In this document: piece after piece, positions 38,875 through 51,040 of the stretch | How the letters are laid out: every line of letters begins with the position of its first letter | How positions within the stretch are numbered: position 1 is the first letter of the stretch | Origin: Wolfiporia cocos | Taxonomy: Eukaryota > Basidiomycota > Agaricomycetes > Polyporales > Phaeolaceae | Direction of reading: 5' to 3' | Assembly (NCBI GenBank): GCA_029448655.1 | Contig: JACCLO010000002.1 | Location: forward strand, 4,526,001-4,590,000 | Length of the DNA: 64,000 nucleotides | Translations under genes and position numbers: made by a program | Notes under the pieces: model-generated | Database searches by the model: none | Told to the model about the DNA's origin: nothing | The model's input: only the letters and a program-made list of their open reading frames with translations

Positions 38875-41800
38875 TCATGCGCCGACGAGCTCCTTGAACT
38901 CGCTACTCCATTCACCCGATCTTTTTGTCTGATCCACGAATGCGTCGAAGCGCGGGCTTGCACCAGGCTGGCTTATCTTGCTGAGAGCAGCCACAGCCCT
39001 GAGAGTGCTCCTTTGCAACTCAGCGGCGCGCTCGATGTCTTGCTTGACGGTGTCCTTGGTCACTGTAGCACCCTTCATGCTCTTCTCGAGCGGCGGTGTG
39101 ATCTCGTCCAGGCGTTGCGCCACCGCGGTGGGTGCGACCTGTGCGAGTCGGAAGAGCATCATGTGGCAGATCACCTTGACTTCGTCCGAGTCGTCAGAAA
39201 GCCCAGCAAGCACACGGCCAAGGAACTCATGCAGGTCGAGCTTCGTGAGGCAGGTATCCAGCTGCAAGGAGACGTCAGAGCGGTTCCAAGGTCCATGCAC
39301 AGATCGCGTACCAGAGTATACAACGTCTCGTATGCAGTTTTGCGCGCCTCGAGACCATCATCCACTTTATGGGTCCAAGGGCCCATCTGGACGGTACGGA
39401 TCAGATCAGGGTTGATAACAGTTTCCTTGTAGAGATTGGGCAAAATGATTGGCAGCTGGTCTTGAATGAGATATGGCTTGAGACGAGCAGCGGAGTTCAT
39501 GGCCGACAATGCCAAGCGACGGACAGTCTGCACCGTTGTGAGTTGTCGGCAAATTTTCACTTGTATTATAATGAAGCCTACCAAATCTTGATCTGCGACT
39601 AGGGACAAGAAGTCCATGAGCACAGAGCTGAGAAGCTCATCGTAGGAGCTCGAGCTTTCTGTGAAGGTGTATCGAATGGCGGAAATGACCGTTGCCCTCG
39701 AGGCAGCATTCTCGTCACGAATTCGTTCCTGGAGCGAATGAGCACTTCACGAGCTTCCGGAATGACGTCAACATGCTCACATGAAGTTGTGGGAGGTATC
39801 GTGCAGGGTGAGTAGTGGTGAGCTTGCCCAGGCATGCCGCGGCAACATTGCGCGTGGTTTCTTCGGTGTTGTCGGAGTTCTCGAAGAGTGGCACCCAGAG
39901 AAGGTCTGAGACAGTCTCAAGTTGACCATGCGAGCAGTGGGTGACGACCTGAAGTCAAGGGAGTGAGAACAGCAGAATGCTATGTACTCCTTTGACACAC
40001 CTCTTTGAGGGCGTGAAGAGACAACAGTCGCTTCTCAGGGTCGTTCTCAACCGTCTTCACGATGACTGGGAGGTAGTGGTGGAGATTACCGACGGCGATA
40101 TTACCTACAAGGTATTGAGCAGCGAATTGGAAAAGATATCCTAATGTACACGAACCAGCAGCGAATGCAGCGGCAGTTCTGATCTCTTCCTGTTCTGCAC
40201 CAAAATGACCAATGACATGAGAGAACACATTCTCTTGCAGCGACATGTCACTGGCAATGGTCAGCATTACCGTACGTCAGGAAGATGACAGTTGAACTTA
40301 CATAAAGCGACCAATCTCTCCCAATACAAGCAGACTCAGTACTACTTGGGACGGTTTCGCCTTTGACGACGGCTATGTGCCAATCATATCAGTACATGAG
40401 TGTCCCAATACCTCTCACCATACCTTGATATGCCTTGCAAATTCTACAATAGTACCGGCTGCAACAGCGCGCTGGCTCTTGACGACCTGTCCGACACATC
40501 TCGCCACATTGGCAGACGAAGCCTCGGCGCGCGGTGCTTTGTCGAGCGAGACGACGAGGTTCGGAATGACATGGGTCGCAACTTGCATGTCCGCCTCTAC
40601 CAATGCAGCGAAGAAGGCGAGTATCGAGTCGAAAGCTGCACCAGCCACGAGCGGTGAATGCGCAATGTTATATATCCCTCCCAGCACTTCAGACTCCACC
40701 TCAGGGTAAGTTATCGCGGGAGATAGCTCGAGCAGCGTGGCGACTATTGAAACAGCCTGGGCCATAAGCGAGATATCGGTCGTAGTGATGTAGCTCTTCA
40801 ACGGAGAAATGAGAGTGGCGGGAAGATCGGCGGGAAGGCCGGCTTTGTACCTAGTATCCTGTTCGAACGACAAATCTTACTTCACGAGAGTAGTACTCAC
40901 CTCCTCAACAGAGCATCCAAACATCCGAACATGTCACTCTTTCCAGACCGGCCGCTCTTCTTGAGCAAAATTAATAGCCACTGCACGCATCCGTTCACCC
41001 AGTTGTCGTCGATCTCGACCTCTTTTGCCACACGCGCCACAACCTGCACCGTGCCTTCTGTGCGCCCCGTCGTTCGGCACATAGCATCCCACTCCCTCCG
41101 ACTTTTCGTCTTCATCACTTCCGGCGCGCAAATCCACAGATCCCCGATACACGCCTCCGCGCAGCCGCGCACCTCCGCATCCGTGTCGTGGTTTCCGAGC
41201 CGCGAGAACGCCTCGTCATATACCGCGTCCACCCAACTCGCACCCCGCACTGGGCGCAGAGTGTTCAGGAGTGCAGAGAACGCGCGGAACGCCTCCGACG
41301 CGACGCGTGGGTGCTTCTCACCCAGAGCCTTCAGCAAGACTGGCAGAATGCCGTCTAGCGAGCCGGAGAACGCAGGTGGCGAGTGAGTAGAGAAGAACAA
41401 CGCAACGAAGGACATGCATGTGATCTGCAACGGCGCCGCGTTCGTCTTGGCCGACTGCGTGAGCACCGACTTGCTTGTCGCGATGATTGCTGCAGCATTG
41501 CCTGCGAGGCAGCCAGGGAGAGTGCTCAACAGCGCATGCAACAACGAGAAACCTGCTTGAAGGGTAGTAAGCGACGTCTTGGGCGATTTCAGCTGTCCCA
41601 GCAGCGCCTTGGCGAGCGATGGCACCTGCCCGCGCAACAGGTCGTGTGCCGTCTCCTCGGCGACCATACCCTCGACGCGCTTGCGCTTACCACCAACTGC
41701 CTCAGTGTCTTTTGGCTGAGCGACTCTCGAGCCGTACAGGCGGGTCTGTGCAAGAAGCGCGCCGTACGTTGCCCATACCTCAACACGAACAGTCTCTTCC

Positions 41801-43344
41801 CGGTCTCCGAAGCGAGAGATCAGGACAGGCGAGACATCCTTGTACAGAATCGTAAGTAGCTCAGGTCGTGTTTCCACGATGGCCGCGAGTAATTTTGTCG
41901 CCGATCGGCGGATCCTATACGACGTGTCCTCATCGTCCGAATATCTGCGACAAGTAAGCCTGAGAGCCAGAGGGCGTGCATATTGACTTACTCGTCATCA
42001 AGTTCGGCCTCGTCTTCATCTTCGTCCGCCATCTCCTCATCATCGTCCTCCACGTCGCCTGCATAGTTCTACAAAATGTTAGTAATGGCCAGAGTTGCAT
42101 CGAACTAGACGATTCACTCACAGGATCATACTTGATCGACTGGTTCCCTACTTGAATGACTGCTGAGAGGAAGGGCGTGATCTCGGTCGGACAGCGCAGC
42201 ACGAGCGCCTCCAATGCCTGCAGCCGCACTCAGCCACGGTCGACAAAAGCATCGAATTCACGCACCTGTAGACAACTCTCCTGCAGCTCCTCGTCCTCGC
42301 GCTGCACAGCCTTGATGATCGCAGGCACAATTTTGCCGAGAGCAGACCCAATCTGGTGCGGGGTATGACGCGCAACCGCCGCGACAAGCTGCACAGTTGT
42401 GCGCTGATTCTCCACACTAGCAGAGGGAGCAAGCCCCGGCAGAATCTGCCCGTTCAGCAGCTCCGCGGCGAGCTCAGCGCGCGTCGTCGGGAGGAACTGC
42501 GCGAGTGTCGTGATCGCGCGCTTGCGCACGGCGGGCCGCGAGTGCGCAAGCATCGGCGTGAGCACCTGAAGTGGGGGTGGCGTAAGGTCAGGGTTCGCGA
42601 GGTAAGCGGGGAAACGCGTGATCAGGATCGAAAGGATCGAGAGCGTCTCGAGAAGCGCATCGGGAGGCGTGTCTGCCTACAGAAGGGTCAGACTGGAAGT
42701 GTAGGGGGAGGAAAGCGAGTACGTTGGAAAGCTGCGTGAGCAGCTTGGGTGTGAGCTTCTCGCATGCCTTGGCTGCGATCTTGCCTTCCGGCGGGAGCTC
42801 GGAGGTAATTGTCTTCAGAGCTGAAAGCACGTCAGAGACAGTCTGGGGCGATCCAAAGATACATACCCAAGCCAGAGATGTCGCGCAACTCTTCGTCTTT
42901 GCCCGACGAGAAGTCAATGAGCCTATCAACTACATACTCCATCTGAGACTCCCGGATGATCTTGATCAGTTGACCGAGGCTACAGCTCGTGAATACTCGC
43001 GTATATGAGACCAGACAAACAGTGCGTACCACTTGACTGCCTGATTCTTGACCTCGGAGATCTTATCCTCCACGAGTTGCAGGACCTGCTTTAATACCTT
43101 ATTCTCGGTCGTCTCATCGCCCAAGAAGCTGTTAGGGTCTTCTCTGACAGCGATCAAGAGATCATTAAGACCCATATACCTGCTTTTTCGTCAATACAAG
43201 ATCGTCGGGATCGTAAAAGGTCAGTGCGCACCGAAAGTCTTGGTCCGATGATTGCATCTGGGGTGGCGTTGAGCATAAGCCAATGCGCCATTTTCACTAG
43301 CGCACCTTTTCGATGAGACCATTCATAATGTATGTTTTAGTCAT
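38875..43344 (-). CDS. CAND1: CAND1, cullin-associated HEAT-repeat protein
   Basis: HEAT-repeat solenoid that wraps unneddylated cullins and exchanges F-box adaptors on SCF ligases. The start (MTKTYIMNGLIEK) and two tiny exons lead, via MQSSDQDFRY, to MGLNDLLIAVREDPNSFLGD, which matches the CAND1 N-terminus. HEAT units follow, for example VLQLVEDKISEVKNQAVKW, QMEYVVDRLIDFSSGKDEEL, LQALEALVLRCPTEITPFL and AVQREDEELQESCLQV. An acidic patch in the middle (around 42000) corresponds to the acidic loop of CAND1. The C-terminal third reads VDDGLEARKTAYETLYTLVR and VKVICHMMLFRLAQVAPTAV, ending SGEWSSEFKELVGA. Many introns interrupt it. The order and the two ends separate it clearly from importin-beta HEAT proteins. 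Divergent from the first P450. Confidence 0.92.
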
Positions 43345-44049
43345 GTCGGGCGTATAATGGGAGCGTATCCGGAGAGCGAGACGTGGAGGAAGAAATATAT
43401 GGGTACCACCAAAGTACCCGGCGCTCAGCTAGAGTACTTGATTAGTCAGCGACGCGCTCTCCCGGAATAGTAATGGGTGCTCTCGTCGCGTCCGAGTGCC
43501 CCTGGCTTCAGTCTGGTTCCTTCTGACAACACGGACCTTCCCCGACACATTATATATAAGACTCTCATGTACATGGGTGTCTGCTAGCACATCCGCCGAC
43601 TACATGCTCTTTGCAGCGCACTTCAATGTGAAATTCTGTAGTCAGCTGTGCAATATGACCTTCGCAGGCTTGTGATCTTTATCCTCCGGCCGTCAGTGCC
43701 AATGAATGTACAATGCAGGTTCGCCTGCATTCTGCGTAAGCGGCACATCATGTCTTCTGCCGTTTCCTTTGCGTTTTGCATCAAGTTCATCAAAGCAGTT
43801 AGCGCGGCACTTTGATGCGACAAGTTTTTTCCAATTTGATTCAAATCACGCGTCATATAGCGCTGACAATGTGACAGCGATCTTATAAGCCGCCTGGCGT
43901 TGGCATACAAGTCAAACTATCGTACATAGACACCCACAACAGGTACGCCGCACGGGATGAGAGTCGTACTAGGGGATCCTCACCGATCCCGTTGTGTAGG
44001 AGCTAGCTTCGCCTTGATCATACACACACTACATCAAAGTGAACTCAAC
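43345..44049. other. Divergent promoter region, CAND1 and P450
   Basis: It contains a TATATATAAG near 43551 and the small ORF listed at 43623-43856. Otherwise nothing is recognised. Confidence 0.4.
43623..43856 (-). CDS. Hypothetical small helical ORF, 77 residues
   Basis: The frame begins MTRDLNQIGKNLSHQSAALT and ends with a basic stretch and YRISH. It continues open upstream for about 18 codons to 43910. The region LTALMNLMQNAKETAEDMMC has heptad-like spacing and could form a coiled coil. Amino-acid use looks protein-like, but no family is recognised and no second exon could be joined with confidence. It may be one exon of a small gene, or a relic. Confidence 0.3.
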   Translation of the reverse strand: MTRDLNQIGKNLSHQSAALTALMNLMQNAKETAEDMMCRLRRMQANLHCTFIGTDGRRIKITSLRRSYCTADYRISH

Positions 44050-46174
44050 ATGACGCTGCAGATGCTTGCTGCATTAGTGGTCTTCATAGGATGTGTATTC
44101 TGGATCAGCACTAAGCGTAGGGACCGGCGGCTCCCACCCGGGCCTAGCGGGAGACTACTCCTTGGGCATTATGGAATGCTCCCCAAGACGAATATATGGA
44201 CATATTTTCATGCATTATCAAAGCAATACGGTGCGTTCTTAGAATGTAGACAGAAGGCCACGCCCAGTGACAGTGACACCGAACTCGCAGGGAACATATT
44301 CCGGATACGTGTTCTGGGGCACGATATAGTTGTTGTGGGGTCGTTCGACGCGGCGGATGCCCTGCTTCACAAACAATCCAACCGTTATTCAAACAAGCCG
44401 CGTCGCCGCATGGGAGAGTTGTACGTCTTGTCAATCCATTATTCCCACATGTGTTCATATATATAATGCCTTGATAGATCAGGACTGACAGCCACGCTAC
44501 CCTTCATGGACCCTGGGCCTCTCTTCCAGAACGCACGAAAGCTCTTCCGGCAGGAGCTGGGCCCGCGTGCCTTGACCCAATACTATCATGACATTGAACG
44601 TACTGCGAGATCCTACGCGCGAACGTTCGTGTCCGACCCGAATTGTGAATGTCTAGAGCACAACATCGACCGGTAAGCTCACCACGACCCACATGGCTTG
44701 TTTAATCACATGGGGTAGATCGATGGGTGTACTGTTCATGAAAGTCTCATCGGGATATGTTGTGAACGATGACGACGACGATAGGGTATTGGCGCCTGTC
44801 AAGCAGTTGGCAGACTTTGCTGCTGACATTCTCGGAGGGATGTACTCAACAATCGACCGCATACCATTGTGTGGGTGAAAAATCATACCGTATTGTCCAG
44901 ACCGACTTATAATAGATTACAGTGTCCGCTTTGCCCCTTTGGGCTCCTGGGACGGAGTTGTTGCGCCTTGCAGAATCATGGCGCAAGCGGTTGCATCAAA
45001 TTGCAGACGCCAATGCGGAGCGAGTTCGAGAGGAACTGGTAAGTGTGCCTCTCTCTATGACCTTCATCCCATCTCACAACATGATGGTGCAGATCTCAGG
45101 TTCTCCCAGTACATCTTTCATGGGGAACCTCTACTCAAATTCCGAGAGGATCGACTTTGATGAAGAACAATTTAAGTTCATAGCAGTCACGATGACCGCT
45201 GGTGAGCCTACACTGCTTTACGTTACCCATTTTACGTCGTTGAACGGCAGTGTTAGGCGGAATGCTACCCGTAAGCATCTTGTCAGACCAATGACTTGTG
45301 TTCTCCTGATCACGCCATCGATAGCTTCAATCAGCAAGCTTGACGTTCCTCGCTGCTATGGCGCGCTACCCAGGTATTCAGAAGAAAGCACAAGCGGAGG
45401 TCGACAGGGTGCTAGGTGGCAATAGGTTACCTCTCATGTCTGATCGTCGGGATCTGCCGTACGTCAGTATGATCATTCTAGAAGTGCTCCGCTGGGTCCC
45501 TCTCGCGCCGCTATGTGGGTTTTTGCTAATCCTGTAAGTTAGCCATTCTGACCAAGAAGTTCTCCAGTGGCGAGGAATGTCCTCGAGGATGACGAGTATG
45601 AAGGGTACCTGATTCCAAAAGGCGCCACAATCGTTGCAAACAATTGGTATTCACGAAAATCCAAGGTGTTGTCTTCGCGCGCTCACGTTGACCCCGCAGG
45701 TCGATCACACGCGATCCCAAGATCTACCCGGAACCGCACATCTTCCGTCCTGAGCGTTTTCTGAGTCTTGCAGACGACTCGCAAGATCCCACAACCGAAC
45801 GTCCGCTTGACCCGCGCGAGTACGCTTTCGGCTATGGCAGACGGTACGCATGGCTGTATGGGTAGAATTCAACCTTGGCTTCCTAATTGACGACGTACAG
45901 CATCTGCCCTGGGCTCGATTTCGCCGAAGCCATCCTGTTCATGAACATTACACATATACTGGCGGTGTTTGACATTCTACCTACTGACTCAGCGAAGACG
46001 CCTACGTCTGATGCAGATATCGAGATGAAGACCGTGGGTGCTGCATGGTGAGTCTGTACTAGTCGTTGAGTGTGGTCGACGGTCTGATGACGTGCGGGTA
46101 GTCGTGTGGAATCTGTACAGTGCGTGCTGCGGCCGCGGTCGGCCGACGCGCTGGCTCTACTTTGCGACCTGTGA
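44050..46174 (+). CDS. Cytochrome P450 monooxygenase with unusual I-helix
   Basis: ER-anchored heme monooxygenase. The start ATG 44050 gives the anchor MTLQMLAALVVFIGCVFWI, then the hinge RRLPPGPSGRLLLGHYG. Further exons give NIFRIRVLGHDIVVVGSFDA, RRMGEL, FRQELGPRALTQYYHDIERT and FAADILGGMYSTIDRIPL. The I-helix approaches as FKFIAVTMTAG. The ExxR motif is in ILEVLRWVPLAPL, PxRF in IYPEPHIFRPERFL, and the heme loop is FGYGRRICPGLDFAEAILFM. A last exon (46102-46174), after a TG|T split codon, gives RVESVQCVLRPRSADALALL, the usual fungal P450 tail. The oxygen-binding I-helix (normally GGADTT) is not found in clean form: the best splice model gives GGMLPLQSASLTF through a 14-nt micro-exon near 45264. 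It is either atypical or recently inactivated. CYP family uncertain. Confidence 0.8.
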
Positions 46175-46272
46175 TCCTTGCAAGAGATGGTATCGCAATG
46201 TTAAAGGTACACATACATACTACTACTACATCAAATGCCTTGTTATGCAGACGAGCATCGTGCTGAGATGAT

Positions 46273-46862
46273 TCATAACGCGCCCACATCTCCATCATTG
46301 CCTCCCGCAGGCCCGCTCTCGAATTGTCTGCTCCTTGCGTCAGCATACCGCGACGCCAGCATCTCTCCTGCTTCCTCCTTGCTATCAATATTAACTCCGT
46401 AAGGATTGAGCCCTTGCGATCCTCGGCGGTCGAAATCCCTGTCGACCTCGTGCCGGTACTCTCGTCTGGACGACTCGTCCTGGCCCTGCTGTGCATCTTG
46501 GAGCTCGTCTCCAATTGGGCCGCCATTTATAGACTGATTTACAAGCCCAGTCTGCGAGCTGCTGTTAACAATATCCTGCCTGCCCCTTTGCACTGGGTCC
46601 GAGAATGTGTCTCTCGAGCCATACCCGCCTGATGATGTCGCTATGCGACTTGTCAGGCATGCGCCATCGTCACGTAAAGAACTCACAATCGCCAGGGGGC
46701 GGGTAGTTTCCTGTTTTGTATGTGCTATCTCTGGATGCCCTATTCGCTGCTAAACATACCAACATGAATCAGCATATCTCCGCGTGTCAGTGCGGCAAAT
46801 ATGCACGCACAGTCGTTGACCAAAGAACCTTCGAAGCCGCTGTTGTGATATTCATCGCTCAT
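46273..46862 (-). CDS. Small hydrophilic protein, function unknown
   Basis: Three exons are inferred: MSDEYHNSGFE, then ANRASRDSTYKTGNYPPPGD, then the main block SSGGYGSRDTFSDPVQRGRQ to GPAGGNDGDVGAL. They join by G|CA and T|CG split codons. The first donor, GTTCTTT, is weak. The product is about 150 residues, highly charged and Gly/Gln/Asp-rich, without a signal peptide or membrane segment. This composition is like that of fungal hydrophilins and stress proteins, but I see no named motif. Convergent with the P450, only about 100 bases away. Confidence 0.55.
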
Positions 46863-47287
46863 GATGAAATGTGGTAAATGTATGGACTTGAAGCTTGATG
46901 TGAAGCTACCAGATCCGTAGTCAAGTTGTACTGCGTGCGTAGGCGCGCGCACGGTAGCAGGCTAAGTACATCGCTGTGGCGCGTGACGTCATGGAGATCC
47001 ACAAATGGTCATCCATCTGCCTAATTTGATCAGCTGCGGTGAGGTCATACTATGGCTACACATTTTCCCTTGCTTGCTTGTTACTTGCTCGCTATCAGGT
47101 GGTACTTGTGATAATGATGCCGGCTTCTACAAACCTTCTGGAGAATGATGAAATTAGTCGAATAAATATTGGGATCTTTCGTATATATCATCCTTATAAA
47201 TTTTCATAAGAAGTCGGCTACATCCGAGTCGCTGCCAACTCTAAAAAGTAGTGATCACTCATCAGATCAACAAAACTGAAAGAATAA
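46863..47287. other. Intergenic, AT-richer spacer
   Basis: It holds the promoter of the small hydrophilic gene. No gene or repeat is recognised. Confidence 0.4.
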
Positions 47288-47405
47288 AACCACAGCACCC
47301 AGGATTCCCGCGTGGTCCCCCACCGTGGTACTAACTGGGCGGCACTCTGCTTAACTGCGCAGATCGGACGGGATGCGGTGCTTTCAGAGTCCTATGGCCG
47401 TGGAT
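47288..47405 (-). rRNA. 5S ribosomal RNA
   Basis: The minus strand reads ATCCACGGCCATAGGACTCT at the 5' end and ends CTGGGTGCTGTGGTT, 118 nt in all. The two ends pair as helix I (CCACGGC with GCTGTGG). Internal landmarks of fungal 5S are present in order: GAAAGCACCGCATCCCGTCC, GATCTGCGCAGTTAAGCAGA, GTGCCGCCCAGTTAGTACCA and GGTGGGGGACCACGCGGGAA. These cover the TFIIIA-binding internal control region (A box, intermediate element, C box). A TTTT run follows the 3' end at once (complement of 47286-47289) and should terminate RNA polymerase III. No mutation breaking a helix is obvious, so it is probably functional. It stands alone among protein genes, with no 18S-5.8S-28S sequence in this window. 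Confidence 0.93.
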
Positions 47406-47889
47406 GATTAGGGCAAATACTATTTTCCTATAAAGCGACGTTACTAGATTGTGCTTCAGCTCTCTAATCCCAACAAAAGTGCAATTATTGCTTCTGGGCG
47501 TTCTCGTGAGGCCTTGGTCATGGTTTGGTCATAGTGTCGATGCACGCGTCACGGCAGGCACTACACGGTATGTCACGAACTGCATGATCTGTGACGACCG
47601 TGAGCAGCGATCGCTCAGTGCACGTTGAGTCGATGCATGTTCCGTCTGCCTAGCCCTACTATTAACGTATACCCCTCGACTCGATGCGACAATAAAAACG
47701 GTTATTTTGTGATACTATATACGGAGGCAATGCAGCTTTATGTGAATAGATATAAATTACAACAGAAGCGAGGTAGCGTAGAGCGTGCAAGGCAATAGAA
47801 GTGACAAGCACGCTAGTGATATGTCCGACTCAGAAGATATCATCAATAAGTTACAAATCCCACGAGAAGGAAACGCGAAACGGTTCTGC
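47406..47889. other. Spacer, 5S gene to methyltransferase gene
   Basis: This stretch is upstream of the 5S gene and downstream of the CFA-like gene. No coding frame or further RNA gene is recognised. Confidence 0.4.
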
Positions 47890-49900
47890 TCAGTCGCAGC
47901 ACTCCACCGGGTACTCCTACAGGAGGACATGTATATTAGCAACATGGGAGATTGAACAGCTTATTCTGACTTACCGGCCGCGCAAATGTCCAGCAGTTCA
48001 GCGCAGTGTAGGCATGTGCATATCCAGCAGCAGCGTAGTCGAACATATACCGCCACTTGCGGCGGAACGCCTCCAAACTGCGCGGGTCACGGAGCTGCGG
48101 GTGTTCCGCAATCAAGTTCTCCACGAGCTCCCCCTTGAAGTTCTTCTCAAATCGGCTGTGAGCAAGAAGGTTAGTCTTCTTTGTGTGGAGTATTGTGCAG
48201 AAGCGAAACTCACTATCCCCACTCCCGGAGCGTGCGCGGATAGTCTGTGAAATGTGAAGTGGTCAGAACAGCGGCTGCTGGTGGAGCAGTTCACGTACGC
48301 GGCGCGTGGTCCTCCAGGCTGTCGAGTATCAGTCGCCCTGGCACTGCCTGCTGTGCGGCGAGCGGGAAGTATGTCGCATTCGGGAGGAACGTGTTCGGCC
48401 AGTGGTAGTGACGGGCAAAGTCGTCCGGTCTAGTACGAGTGCACGAGACATCTAATCACACGTCGTGTCACAGTGTCTGGGCGGGACTACGTACTGCAGG
48501 GTCGAGTACCGGAACTCCGGTTGCGCAGTGGCGGTGATAACGGCTGCGCCCCGGTCGGGCTTGAGAGCCCAGTCGATCATTTTGAAGTAAGTCGTGTGGT
48601 CGCGAAGGCCGACGGCCTATGTATAAAGAGACATCGGCGATCGTGCTTGAACGGAAGGTGCACCCCACTAACCTCGGCCATCTCGCAGCTCACAAACGAG
48701 TCAAACGCGCCCTTGAAGTCTTCGGGGAGCTGCCGGTAGTCGAGCAGGTGCACGCGCACCCGGTCGCTCAGGCCTGCCGCTGCCGCCCTCTTCTCAGCCA
48801 TGGCCTTCTGTTGCACGGAGAGCGTCACGGTGTCCACCGTGCATCCGATTTTGGCGGCCTGCATCACATATGTTAACACTTGGGCATCGTGCAGGGACAT
48901 CAGACAAACTTCGATGGCCATGGCGCCCCATCCTGTACCAATCTCGAGGAGACGGTAGCCAGGCTTGGCACGGGCTCTCTTCAAGATATGATGGATCTTG
49001 CGGATCTGGGCGTTATGCAAGTCGTCCTTACGGAAGCCGTGTGTCAGGTCACCTCGCACACCGTGCTCTGGCTCGTCCCACAATGCACATGAATACATCA
49101 TCTCCTCGCTCAAGAAGCACTGCACAATCAATCAGGCATGCATGAGAATACCATTCCTCGAGGGAAAACGGAGACATGTACCTGGAAAAACTCGTTGCTC
49201 GTATCATAGGCTTCGACTACATTTTGCAGGGCCATGGACAAATTTTGCCTTCCGAGGGCGGAGATCGCAAAGGCGGATATATATGCACTGATGGTGTTGA
49301 GCAGCGTGGTGAGTCCCTGTAGAGTTTGCCGGTTGTCGAGCCATAGCTGAGCCGTCGATTAGATGCTTGCCGCTGTTTTAGTTACGGTGGCGGACTCACA
49401 TCAAACATGTCCTTCAGGCTGGAGACATCAAAATCGCAATTCATGTAGGCTTCTGACACTGAGCGGAGTTGAGCATTCGAGAGCGGGCACGTGCCCAAGC
49501 ACTCACGTCCCATATCAAGCGACAACACGACCCGAGCCCACAAATCGTCGTTGTGGACTCGCATAATCACCACGGGTCGCTTGCTGTTGGGAACCCCGAA
49601 GACGTGTTTTCCCTCGCTGTCCTCGATGTGCAATTCCCCGCGGACAATGCCGGCCTCAAGTACGGACATAACATGCGAACGCGCTGCAGATCCCCGTCAG
49701 CGATATGTCCGGAGGTACGGAGAGTACAGAATGTCTCCGAGAAGGTATGCGCCGAAGGTCACGATGACCCTCGGGGACGTCTCGAGGCAGCCCGCATAGA
49801 AGCACACCTCACCATATTGCACAAACTGCTTCCAAAGCCAGTTGTTCCTCGCGTCCTGGCTGAATAGACGAGAAAGGAGGGTGGGGGCGTGCATAGACAT
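47890..49900 (-). CDS. Cyclopropane-fatty-acid synthase-like methyltransferase
   Basis: SAM-dependent methyltransferase of the CFA/mycolic-acid cyclopropane synthase family. Bacterial members add a methylene across the double bond of phospholipid acyl chains. Exon 1 is MSMHAPTLLSRLFSQDARNN to QY, joined by a G|CG split codon to RSHVMSVLEAGIVRGELHIE. Then come DLWARVVLSLDMG, SEAYMNCDFDVSSLKDMF, SMALQNVVEAYDTSNEFFQ and CFLSEEMMYSCALWDEPEHG. The SAM motif is YRLLEIGTGWGAMAIE. SFVSCEMAEAVGLRDHTTYF holds the family motif that includes the bicarbonate-binding region. HWPNTFLPNATYFPL and YRFEKNF, then ALEAFRRKWRYMFDYAAAGY-type sequence, complete the fold. The last exon, after FARP, is EYPVECCD. Seven to nine introns. 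Length fits the family. The product in fungi is uncertain. It sits between two P450 genes. Confidence 0.9.
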
Positions 49901-51040
49901 GGCTATAGGGTATCTGCGAGAAGAGCGAGTCTGCACGGCAAATATGTACAAGTCCAAGGAGTGGTCGGTGTTGCAGCGCTCGATGCTTGCAGCTTCAAAA
50001 TACTAGCCGCCTCTATCACCCAGGCGATGCAGGGGGCGCTGACGGCAGATCTCGAGTTGCGCTCATCAGAAGCGTGCAGCGTGTTCCAATCATTCTGACG
50101 GAATCACAATAGAGCGATTTAGGCCGGTGTATCGGGACAAGAGGTTGGAGGCGGGTGGGAGAACAAAGATGCGCCGAAGAACTCCCTCTCCGTCCCACAC
50201 ATAAGCTTTTCCGTACACGAATGCCGCATTTAGTCGTAGTTACTTTGACGCGGGATACAAATATGCGCCGAAGACCATGCGGCGCGGCATGAAACAAGAC
50301 GCCATGATGCGATGGGCGGCATGCCACAGCATGGTGCGATGGAGGTCAAGCACGACGCTTGCTCGCAGCGGCGATACGGTTCGACTCCTCAGATCCTGAT
50401 TGGGGTCCGTTTGTATGTAAAACGATGAATGAGCCGGCGTGGCGTGGAGTCAGCTAACGCGTACGGCGGTGCTATCTACTCCGAGTCTATCGTCGCCGAG
50501 AAGACCCTTTATATGTAATAGAATCCTTACACAGCAATGCATGGAGGTCGCGATTGACGTTCATCAGATCTATTTCGCGCGATAGCAGCGGGACGAAGAC
50601 ATTTCAATGCGTTAGCGCCCGTAACCGCGCCGGGAAGTTCGGCTCCCAATATGAAGTGGAGCATTTGCATTTGCCATGGGCACGACGTCGCAGACATGCC
50701 CGCCATGTAGTCTCATCTGCCAGAATGCGCGCTCCGCACAAGGAGATACTAGCTTGTAGCTTGACGTGATTGGAATGCAGCATCTGCGAGGCTAATCAAG
50801 AAGGTACCCTGGGCCTGAGACCGAGGACTCTTACGCTGCTCTTCCCCGGCCTTGCCGGTTGCATATGAAATCTCCAACCTTGCTAAGCAGTGCATAGCCT
50901 CGCTGACGCTGGGGGTACAACCAGACCAAGTACTTGGCTCAATTACTACGCTCGTCTTCTGCCATCGCACGACAGAATCGCTGGCACAGGCACTCTGTCT
51001 CTGAGGGCATAGTACGCGTTTTTCAGTCGGCTCGGACACC
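49901..51040. other. Divergent promoter region, CFA-like and second P450
   Basis: No supported gene. Frames are short and lack motifs. Confidence 0.45.

Noticed and set aside
41383..41859. Long plus-strand frame of 158 codons antisense to CAND1
   Set aside because: It is a mirror of a real HEAT-repeat exon. Composition follows the antisense of the coding strand.
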